A DNA stretch of 64,000 bases from Bacillus infantis (GTDB taxonomy: Bacteria; Bacillota; Bacilli; Bacillales; Cytobacillaceae). Below, piece by piece: positions 33,497 through 40,180 of the stretch (position 1 is its first letter; each line of letters opens with the position of its first letter). The notes beneath the pieces were generated by a model. The model was not told where the DNA came from, searched no databases, and saw only the letters and a list, made by a program, of their open reading frames with translations. Made by a program: the position numbers and the translations under genes. The stretch spans positions 55,412 through 119,411 of the forward strand of contig NZ_JAIVAP010000003.1 of assembly GCF_020171945.1 (NCBI RefSeq). Reading direction: 5' to 3'.

Positions 33497-35628
33497 GTGA
33501 GTCTTTGGAGAAATCTATTGATAAAACGGTCTATAGAGTGCAGGGCTTTTCCTGAGCAGGCTGTGCCGCTAAGTTCGAAAAGAACGTAAAACACCTGGAT
33601 GGTGTTTCTAATGCAAATGTTAACTTTGGCGCTTCAAAACTGACTGTATACGGAGACGCCACGATTATGGAACTGGAAAAGGCCGGTGCCTTTGAAAACC
33701 TGCGTATCATTCCTGAGAATCAGCGGTTTGAAGAAAAGAAAGAGCCTTTTTGGCAAAAGCATTCTTATGTTATTGCATCCTTTCTCCTGTTGATTATAGG
33801 CTGGGCAGCTGGACAGGTGAATGGCGAGGGAAGCCTGTCCTCTGTCCTTGCGTACGGTGCATCAATAGCAGTGGGAGGCTGGCGCCTTTTTATAACCGGC
33901 TTAAAAAATCTCTTCCGCCTCCAGTTTGATATGAGGACGCTTATGACCATAGCGGTCATTGGGGCAGCTTTTATAGGTGAGTGGGGGGAAGGGGCGACTG
34001 TGGTCATATTATTTGCCATCAGTGAAGCCCTTGAGACTTATTCCATGGATAAAGCCCGGCAATCGATCCGGACACTGATGGATATTGCCCCTAAGGAAGC
34101 GCTGATCCGCAGGGGAAATCAGGAACTGATGGTTGAAGTGGATGATATACAGCCGGGAGATATTATGATTATTAAGCCAGGACAGAAAATCGCGATGGAT
34201 GGAACCGTGGCTAAAGGCTTTTCTTCCGTCAACCAGGCGGCGATCACAGGTGAATCTGTCCCGGTTTCAAAAAGCATTGGGGATGAAGTATTCGCAGGGA
34301 CTTTGAACGAAGAAGGTGTCCTTGAAGTTCAGGTCACAAAACGGGCGGAAGATACGACAATTGCAAAAATCATTCATCTTGTAGAGGAGGCACAGGCTGA
34401 AAGGGCCCCTTCACAGGCATTTGTCGACAGATTTGCAAAGTACTACACACCCATTATTATAATGGTCGCATTTGGTGCGGCAGTTGTTCCGCCTCTATTT
34501 TTTGGTGCTGACTGGAGCGAATGGATCTACCAGGGACTTGCTGTGCTGGTGGTTGGCTGTCCGTGTGCCCTGGTCATTTCAACTCCGGTTGCCATCGTGA
34601 CGGCGATTGGGAATGCTGCTAAAAATGGCGTACTGATCAAAGGCGGAATCCATCTGGAAGAGATGGGGGCCATTAAGGCTCTTGCCTTTGATAAAACAGG
34701 GACCCTTACAAAAGGAACTCCCGCTGTCACGGATTATATACCCTCTCCCGGGACTGAATCCAAACAGCTGCTTTCTGTTGTGGCTGCCCTGGAGAATGGC
34801 TCACAGCATCCATTGGCATCAGCCATCATGAAAAAAGCGGAGCAAGAAGGGCTGGACTACAAAAACATTGAAGTGGAGGACTTTGCCTCCATCACGGGAA
34901 AAGGAATTAAAGGCAGAGTATATGGTGAAACCTACTATGTCGGCAGTCCAAATCTTTTTGATGATGTACTGCTGAATGGAATTCCTGATGAATTAAGATT
35001 GATGATCCTGGACCTGCAAAATCAAGGCAAGACAGTGATGGCAGCAGGGACACCAGCTGGAATTCTGGGAGTGATTGCTGTAGCGGATGTTCTGAGGGAA
35101 AACAGCAGGGATGTCATTCAAAAGCTGCACGCATTAGGAATTGAGAAGACTGTAATGCTGACAGGTGATAATCTTGGAACGGCGAAAGCCATTGGAGGCC
35201 AAGCGGGAGTAACAGACATCAAAGCCGAACTGCTGCCTGCAGACAAACTCACCTATATCAAAGAATTGCGGGAGAAATATCACCGTGCCGGCATGGTTGG
35301 TGACGGTGTGAATGATGCACCTGCACTGGCTGCTTCGACAGTTGGGATTGCCATGGGAGGCGCTGGTACGGATACCGCTCTTGAAACGGCGGATATTGCG
35401 CTGATGGCTGATGATCTTGGGAAGCTGCCTTTTACAGTTAAGCTGAGCAGAAAAGCAATGACGATCATCAAGCAGAATATAACATTCTCGCTGGGCATTA
35501 AGCTTGTTGCCCTGCTGCTTGTCATTCCAGGCTGGCTTACTTTATGGATCGCCATCTTTGCTGATATGGGCGCAACATTGATCGTTACGCTAAACGGGCT
35601 GCGGCTCTTAAGGGTTAAAGACAAATAA
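33493..35628 (+). CDS. cadA: CadA-type heavy-metal P-type ATPase with in-frame UGA (probable selenocysteine)
   Basis: Exports Cd(II), Zn(II) or Pb(II). From ATG 33493 (ribosome site GGAGG, 4-nt overlap with cadC) the frame has a TGA at codon 21 (33553-33555) inside [17 protein letters not shown]. CadA proteins have GFTCxxCAxxFE here, so the UGA replaces the first metal-binding cysteine, giving Sec21-A-G-Cys24. Read through, the protein has 711 residues, the normal CadA size: HMA domain, about eight membrane helices, CPC at 356-358, phosphorylated Asp400 in [10 protein letters not shown] and GDGVNDAP near 603. Without read-through only a form without the HMA domain could start, at ATG 33667. 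A hairpin GTTC-GAAAA-GAAC begins 17 nt after the TGA. Confidence 0.85.
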
Positions 35629-35633
35629 AAAAG

Positions 35634-35663
35634 AAGTTTCCCAGCTGTCTGGGAAACTTTTTA
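35634..35663 (+). terminator. Terminator after cadA
   Basis: AAGTTTCCCAG (35634-35644), CTGT loop, CTGGGAAACTT (35649-35659), then TTTT. The flavoprotein gene starts only 22 nt downstream, so it depends on read-through or its own promoter. Confidence 0.85.
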
Positions 35664-35684
35664 ATAAAGAGGGTGGATTATGGC

Positions 35685-36740
35685 GTGATATATGACGTTG
35701 CGGTGATCGGAGGGGGGCAAGCAGGCCTTGCCGCCGGCTGGCATTTGAAAAGGACAGATTTAACATTTCTTATTCTGGATGAAGGGGAGGAAATCGGAAA
35801 GAGCTGGAAAGAAAGATATGACTCCCTTACTTTATTTACTCCATACTCCTATAGTTCACTTCCGGGTCTGCAATTCACTGGGACTGGCAGATACCCTGGC
35901 AAGGATGAAGTCAGTGATTATCTGGTTAATTATGCAAACACATTTTCACTGCCGATGAAGCTCGGATCAAAGGTGACAAAATTGGATTATCTCCAGGATC
36001 TATTTTTATTGTCTACAAGCCAGGGGGATATTTATTGCCGGAATGTCGTTGTAGCGACCGGTCCTTTCCGCCACCCCATAATTCCATCTTTTTCAGAGAA
36101 CTTATCAGAGGATATTCTCCAGCTCCATTCATCTGAATACAAAAATACTGAACAGCTGAAAAGAGGCAATGCGCTGGTTGTTGGCGGGGGGAATTCAGGA
36201 GCGCAAATAGCTGTCGAAATTTCAAAAAGCAGGCAGACTTATTTGTCGTCCGGGCATTCTATCAGTTATATGCCGCAGGATATAGCCGGGAAAAGCATAT
36301 TCTGGTGGTTTGATAAGCTGGGAGTCTTAAAAGCAGATGCAAACAGCAGGATCGGGCAATTTATCAGAAATAAGCCTGATCCCATCTTTGGCTATGAACT
36401 GAAGGAGCGGGTCAAAAGCAAGGCTGTTTCCCTGAAGCCGCGAGCCGCAGCAGCTTACAAGGACCAAGTGTTCTTTGAGGACGGGTCCTGCCTGAAAGTA
36501 AGCAGCGTTATTTGGTCCACTGGCTATAAATCCGATTATCGGTGGATTAATATCCCTTCTGTTTTTAATGATATGGGAATGCCCATACATGACAGAGGTG
36601 AAACAGCGGTTGATGGATTATACTTTTTAGGGCTTCCCTGGCAGCATAGAAGGGGATCTGCTTTACTTCAGGGAGTTGGATTGGATGCAGAATATTTGGC
36701 GGAAAAAATCCTCCAGAAGCAGTTAACACCGATGCAATGA
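35685..36740 (+). CDS. CzcO-like flavin-dependent monooxygenase/oxidoreductase
   Basis: FAD/NAD(P)-binding protein of 351 residues. The N-terminal dinucleotide loop is DVAVIGGGQAGLAAGWHL, and a second NAD(P) loop is NALVVGGGNSGAQIAVEIS near residue 160. WSTGYKSDY near 280 is the C-terminal ATG-type motif. This family is often annotated CzcO because it lies near cation efflux genes, which is the case here, directly after cadA; the substrate is unknown. GTG 35685 was chosen because GGTGG lies 8 nt before it; an in-frame GTG at 35673 overlaps that site. Confidence 0.8.
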   Translation: MIYDVAVIGGGQAGLAAGWHLKRTDLTFLILDEGEEIGKSWKERYDSLTLFTPYSYSSLPGLQFTGTGRYPGKDEVSDYLVNYANTFSLPMKLGSKVTKLDYLQDLFLLSTSQGDIYCRNVVVATGPFRHPIIPSFSENLSEDILQLHSSEYKNTEQLKRGNALVVGGGNSGAQIAVEISKSRQTYLSSGHSISYMPQDIAGKSIFWWFDKLGVLKADANSRIGQFIRNKPDPIFGYELKERVKSKAVSLKPRAAAAYKDQVFFEDGSCLKVSSVIWSTGYKSDYRWINIPSVFNDMGMPIHDRGETAVDGLYFLGLPWQHRRGSALLQGVGLDAEYLAEKILQKQLTPMQ

Positions 36741-36901
36741 AAATCTGAAGCATTAGGAAAAGTATAGTTCAGTGCCGGAAGATTTTATGCTTCCCCCACT
36801 TTTTAATTCCTTTTCAGAAAAGGAAGCCGTGATGAAATCCGTTATAAAAAAGGCTGAAAAGGGTACGAATGAAATAGAAACTGTTATTGGAGGTTGATCA
36901 T

Positions 36902-37861
36902 ATGGAAAAGGTAGTAATCTTGGGAACCGGACCGGCCGGCCTGACTGCAGCAATCTATTTGGCCCGTGCCAATATGAATCCGGTAATCATTGAGGGCGAT
37001 CAGCCTGGAGGGCAGCTGACACTGACGACAGAGGTTGAGAACTTCCCGGGTTTCACTGATGGAATCATGGGTCCTGAACTGATGGAAAATATGAAAAAGC
37101 AGGCTGAACGCTTTGGCGCTGTCTTTAAGAGAGGATGGGTGACAGAAGCTGATTTCTCAAAAAAGCCGTTCCGGATGAAGGCTGACGGGATTGGAGAAAT
37201 TGAAGCGGAATCAGTCATTCTTTCAACGGGCGCCTCTGCCAAGCTTATGAACATCCCGGGCGAGAAAGATAATATCGGCAAGGGAGTCAGCACCTGTGCC
37301 ACTTGTGACGGCTTCTTTTTCCGCGGAAAAAAAGTCCTGATCATCGGCGGCGGGGATTCTGCGATGGAAGAAGCCAACTTCCTCACTAAATTTGCTGACA
37401 ATGTGACCGTTGTCCACCGCAGGGATGAGCTTCGGGCTTCAAAGATTATGCAGGACAGGGCAAGAGAAAATCAGAAAATCAGCTGGAAGTTGAACAGGAC
37501 TCCTGTTGAGGTCCTTTCAGAATCTGAAAAGGTGACCGGCCTTAAAGTGCTGAATAATGAAACGGGCGAAGAAGAAATCCTTGAAACGGATGGCATCTTT
37601 GTTGCGATTGGCCACAGGCCCAATACAGGATTCCTCGGCAGCCAGATCGACCTGGATGAGTCTGGCTATATCACCGTGAAGCCGGGCACGACAGAGACGA
37701 ATATCAAAGGGGTATTTGCCTGCGGAGATGTCCAGGATAAAAGGTACCGGCAGGCAATCACCGCGGCAGGAACCGGCTGTATGGCTGCCCTTGATGCCGA
37801 AAGATATCTGGAAGGCGACGCCATCCTTGACTGGAGCGAAACTCTGAACCAGGGACAGTAG
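36902..37861 (+). CDS. trxB: Thioredoxin reductase-like flavoprotein
   Basis: NADPH-dependent flavoprotein of 319 residues that reduces thioredoxin. The FAD loop is VVILGTGPAGLTAAIYLARA, the redox-active disulfide is Cys132-A-T-Cys135 in STCATCDGFFF, and the NADPH loop is VLIIGGGDSAMEEANFL. C-terminal GVFACGDVQDKRYRQAITAAGTG is the second FAD motif (landmark). ATG 36902 has GGAGG 8 nt upstream. It would supply electrons for the thioredoxin-dependent ArsC encoded 5 kb upstream. A second trxB copy may exist elsewhere, so this could be a paralogue. Confidence 0.88.
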   Translation: MEKVVILGTGPAGLTAAIYLARANMNPVIIEGDQPGGQLTLTTEVENFPGFTDGIMGPELMENMKKQAERFGAVFKRGWVTEADFSKKPFRMKADGIGEIEAESVILSTGASAKLMNIPGEKDNIGKGVSTCATCDGFFFRGKKVLIIGGGDSAMEEANFLTKFADNVTVVHRRDELRASKIMQDRARENQKISWKLNRTPVEVLSESEKVTGLKVLNNETGEEEILETDGIFVAIGHRPNTGFLGSQIDLDESGYITVKPGTTETNIKGVFACGDVQDKRYRQAITAAGTGCMAALDAERYLEGDAILDWSETLNQGQ

Positions 37862-37991
37862 AAGATTTTGCCTTTAATAATTCTGGGAAATCAGCTATAA
37901 ATCAACAGGTAAAAGGCAGGATAAAAGATGGATGCATTATTTTTAGAACCTGCTATAATGAGTGAAAAAATCATTATTAGGGTGGTTTTGC

Positions 37992-38186
37992 ATGGGGAAT
38001 ACCAGCTGCAGATATGTCATCAACGCATCAGGAAAAAGCGGTGAAATGTATCATACAACATGCGAAAATAAGATGGAAGTCAAAAAGTGGATTGAGGAAA
38101 ACCAGGAAAAGATCCTGGCAGATGAAATAAAAGTGACGGACAAGAAAAAACGTCCTTTTTCCGGGCTTCTGTTTTTCATAAAATAA
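37992..38186 (+). CDS. Small hypothetical protein with two cysteines
   Basis: 64 residues, MGNTSCRYVINASGKSGEMY at the start and a lysine-rich C-terminus ending SGLLFFIK. GGGTGG lies 6 nt before ATG 37992; an in-frame GTG at 37962 has no site. TATAAT at 37954-37959 could be its -10 with a poor -35. Soluble, no recognised domain. A weak terminator TGCCGCG/CGCGGCA at 38199-38217 with TTCTTCTT follows. Confidence 0.55.
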   Translation: MGNTSCRYVINASGKSGEMYHTTCENKMEVKKWIEENQEKILADEIKVTDKKKRPFSGLLFFIK

Positions 38187-38197
38187 TCATCCAGGGG

Positions 38198-38226
38198 GTG
38201 CCGCGTTTGCCGCGGCATTCTTCTTA
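38198..38226 (+). terminator. Weak terminator after the small hypothetical gene
   Basis: TGCCGCG (38199-38205), TTTGC loop, CGCGGCA (38211-38217), tail TTCTTCTT. Confidence 0.5.
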
Positions 38227-38261
38227 TGTATAAAGTTTTTTTTATTGGAAAACATAATAAC

Positions 38262-38353
38262 AATGGTGCCTGTAGCTCAATGCAAAGAGCAGCCGGTTTT
38301 TTCCAGTGAAAAAAACTGTGCATCTTGCGGGTTGAAATCCCGCCGGGTCCATT
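38262..38353 (+). ncRNA. tRNA-like RNA with aberrant anticodon arm
   Basis: Recognisable tRNA parts occur in order: a D-arm-like TGTAGCTC-AATGCAAA-GAGC (38269-38289) and a T-arm-like GCGGG-TTGAAAT-CCCGC (38327-38343). The outer ends pair as CAATGG / CCATTG, but the following acceptor positions mismatch. The D-loop lacks the usual GG. Where the anticodon arm should be is an odd segment with a T run and an A run that can pair with each other, and no regular 5-bp stem with a 7-nt loop. It has its own terminator. It is either a decayed tRNA or a tRNA-like small RNA resembling the tRNAOther described in the B. cereus group. Confidence 0.6.
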
Positions 38354-38354
38354 G

Positions 38355-38390
38355 AAAGCCGCATCCTTTTGAGGGTGCGGCTTTTTTGTT
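38355..38390 (+). terminator. Terminator of the tRNA-like RNA
   Basis: AAGCCGCATCC (38356-38366), TTTTG/A loop, GGGTGCGGCTT (38372-38382), then TTTTTGTTTT. It lies 2 nt after the tRNA-like 3' end. Confidence 0.92.
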
Positions 38391-38438
38391 TTGCTGGAAG
38401 CTGTTCAAGGGAAATCTGAAAAAATGTTGGTCCTCTGA

Positions 38439-38499
38439 TTGACATTGATAATCAATATCAATTATAATAAACTCAGTGGTATTGAGAATCAATATCATT
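38439..38499 (+). promoter_or_regulatory. Consensus promoter with two Fur boxes
   Basis: TTGACA (38439-38444) and TATAAT (38463-38468) with an 18-nt spacer. The spacer is filled by ATTGATAATCAATATCAAT (about 38444-38462), a good match to the Fur 7-1-7 consensus TGATAAT-N-ATTATCA. A second box, ATTGAGAATCAATATCATT (38481-38499), lies at the transcript start. Strong iron-dependent repression by Fur is expected. Confidence 0.75.
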
Positions 38500-38500
38500 T

Positions 38501-38543
38501 AAAGCGGGGCTGACCTGCCAAACCCCCTCTGCAGTCCCGCTTT
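38501..38543 (+). other. C-rich hairpin in the Fur-controlled leader
   Basis: AAAGCGGG (38501-38508) pairs with CCCGCTTT (38536-38543), with CTG/CAG inside, enclosing a loop with CCAAACCCCCTCT. It is followed by TTTAGTACATAATTTT, a mediocre terminator tail. It lies between the Fur-controlled promoter and the IDEAL-domain gene. The C-rich loop could pair with GGAGGG-type ribosome sites; Fur-controlled C-rich RNAs such as FsrA of B. subtilis act in this way. Confidence 0.55.
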
Positions 38544-38582
38544 AGTACATAATTTTAAAATCATTGATAGGAGGGACTGGTA

Positions 38583-38987
38583 TTGAATCATCAGTTTGCG
38601 GTATTGGAAGCTTTCAGGCATGAATATCCTGTCTGCAGGGCGTGCTGTGCGGCTAAAGCCTCCGGCCCGCTCGATCTGAAAAAGGGCGATGTCTTGGCCA
38701 TAACGTGTGAGAGAAAGTATGTTGACCTTCTGGGATGGTTCTTTTTAATAGATATTAATGGAGAGCGGCAGGTATATATGTCTATTGCCGACTTGGAAGA
38801 TTATTATCTGACCGGAAAGATGTGCTCATTCTTTGACCTGGCATTAAAGATCAACCATTTGAGCTACAAAGTCAATCAGTCGCTGGACTGCAGGAATAAA
38901 AAAGAATTTGGGCTGTATTCCGAACAGCTGAGACTATGGAAGGAATTCCAGGAGACCGTATACGATAAAGATAAAGCAAAAGTATAA
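38583..38987 (+). CDS. IDEAL-domain protein under Fur control
   Basis: Cytoplasmic protein of 134 residues. The C-terminal 45 residues (VNQSLDCRNKKEFGLYSEQL and onward) fit the short IDEAL domain of Firmicute adaptor proteins. The N-terminal part contains CRACCAAK and a small beta-rich stretch (GDVLAITCERKYVDLLGWFF) with several cysteines. TTG 38583 was chosen, with GGAGGG 7 nt upstream. The consensus promoter with two Fur boxes suggests synthesis during iron limitation. Its partner is unknown; a link to iron-sparing regulation is inference. Confidence 0.7.
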   Translation: MNHQFAVLEAFRHEYPVCRACCAAKASGPLDLKKGDVLAITCERKYVDLLGWFFLIDINGERQVYMSIADLEDYYLTGKMCSFFDLALKINHLSYKVNQSLDCRNKKEFGLYSEQLRLWKEFQETVYDKDKAKV

Positions 38988-39030
38988 AGGCAGGAAGATG
39001 CGTCAAATGATGCATTCTCCTGCCTTTTTT
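38987..39030 (+). terminator. Terminator after the IDEAL-domain gene
   Basis: AAAGGCAGGA pairs with TCCTGCCTTTTTT, with a smaller GATGC/GCAT pairing in the loop, followed by six T residues. Confidence 0.88.
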
Positions 39031-39106
39031 GGTTGAAGCTTTTTGGTGTTTGAGGGGATATCTGCACTGCTCTTACACAGCGCTCCCTGCCTGAACCGCT
39101 GCTCCA

Positions 39107-39973
39107 TCACAGGTTTATATGAAAATGCGCTGCAATCACAGAGACATAGGAATCAAATTCCCTGATGCCTTTGAAATTCGACAGCATGCCCTGGATGACC
39201 GGGACCCTTGGGCTGCTGCTCAAAATTTCTGCTTCCAGCACTTCCATGGACACCGCCAGATCTTCTTTATGCCTGCCTGACAACGTTTCCTTTTTCATGT
39301 TTTTCACAGCAGCATTTAAAGTGCCCCTGTGCCCGGCGAGCATTTCTTTGGCTGCTTCAAGCAGTGCTGCATTTTTTTCCTCCGAAATGATCGGCTCTTC
39401 CTGCAGGATGCCGCCGACAATGCTGTCCATCCTTCGCATGATATACTCAGCAACACCATCTGCTTTGAAGTTTTCAGGATCATGCATGAGAATTTTAAAG
39501 AATGGGTGGAACATGCCTTCAATCATCATGGAGAGATCCCATAGATATGGAGTGATTTTCTCACCATAGATGGAAGACAGGCCATTTCTGTAAAATTGAT
39601 GCACCTCTATGATCCGTGCGAATATCAGCTCCTTCAGTCCTTCATCCCTTGGCAGCGCCTGCTCCCGTGTGAGCATAATCATAAAGTCTTTATGCGTGGC
39701 AAATGTATTGAAAAGAGAACTCAGCTGGCTGATGAATTTCTCGCGGGGCTCCAGGTCCCTGTTTTCAAACACAAATATTTCTGCATGCAGTTCATCGAAG
39801 CTATTGTTGAAAATAGCATGGAGGAGTTCTTCCTTTGACTTGAAATAAAGATAGAAGGCTCCCTTTGATATCCCTGTATCATTGACAATTTCCTGGATGG
39901 AGGTTGAGCTGAAGCCCTTTTTGGCAAATAGTTTTTTAGCGGAATCAAGTATCAGTTTTTCTTTTTCCTTCAA
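39107..39973 (-). CDS. TetR-family regulator (YerO-like)
   Basis: Repressor of 288 residues, unusually long for TetR and close in size to B. subtilis YerO. The N-terminal HTH is SIQEIVNDTGISKGAFYLYFKSKEELL, and a long helical C-terminal ligand domain follows. TTG 39973 was chosen because GGAGG lies 9 nt before it; a TTG 9 nt upstream is directly adjacent to the ribosome site. It is divergent from the RND pump gene; two copies of a TGACCRGTCAGTCA operator in the gap are its likely binding sites. This is the yerO-swrC (yerP) arrangement. Confidence 0.85.
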   Translation of the reverse strand: MKEKEKLILDSAKKLFAKKGFSSTSIQEIVNDTGISKGAFYLYFKSKEELLHAIFNNSFDELHAEIFVFENRDLEPREKFISQLSSLFNTFATHKDFMIMLTREQALPRDEGLKELIFARIIEVHQFYRNGLSSIYGEKITPYLWDLSMMIEGMFHPFFKILMHDPENFKADGVAEYIMRRMDSIVGGILQEEPIISEEKNAALLEAAKEMLAGHRGTLNAAVKNMKKETLSGRHKEDLAVSMEVLEAEILSSSPRVPVIQGMLSNFKGIREFDSYVSVIAAHFHINL

Positions 39974-40075
39974 TGATAACAACCTCCCTGTCTGGGTTTC
40001 TTAAAGCCGTTTATAGAAACTGCAGCGTCCTGCTGCCAGTCACAATATCGCCACATTTTTAACCTATGGTAAAAC

Positions 40076-40130
40076 TTGACGTATGACCGGTCAGTCAGTT
40101 ATGCTAGGCACTGGAGTGACCAGTCAGTCA
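40076..40130 (+). promoter_or_regulatory. swrC promoter with two TetR-type operators
   Basis: TTGACG (40076-40081), 18-nt spacer, TATGCT (40100-40105). The spacer contains TGACCGGTCAGTCA (40084-40097), and a second copy, TGACCAGTCAGTCA (40117-40130), starts exactly 33 bp later (three helical turns) with one mismatch. Binding would block the promoter and the start of transcription. Confidence 0.7.
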
Positions 40131-40180
40131 CATCATAATATAAAAAGTTAATTAAATCAATTATAGCAAGGAGAGGACGT

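Noticed and set aside
32400..33560. Plain nonsense mutations in both UGA-containing genes
   Set aside because: Both fall on the first Cys of CxxC motifs, no other damage is present, and similar hairpins follow at the same distance; decay would not predict this. It stays the main alternative until the genome is checked.
33667..35628. Shorter CadA starting at ATG 33667
   Set aside because: It would discard a conserved HMA domain and the translational coupling with cadC; GGAG lies 11 nt upstream, so an additional internal start cannot be excluded, but it does not explain the conserved upstream frame.
38262..38353. tRNA-Sec for the two UGA genes
   Set aside because: No UCA anticodon in a proper loop, no 8-bp acceptor, no long variable arm; the arms resemble an ordinary elongator tRNA.
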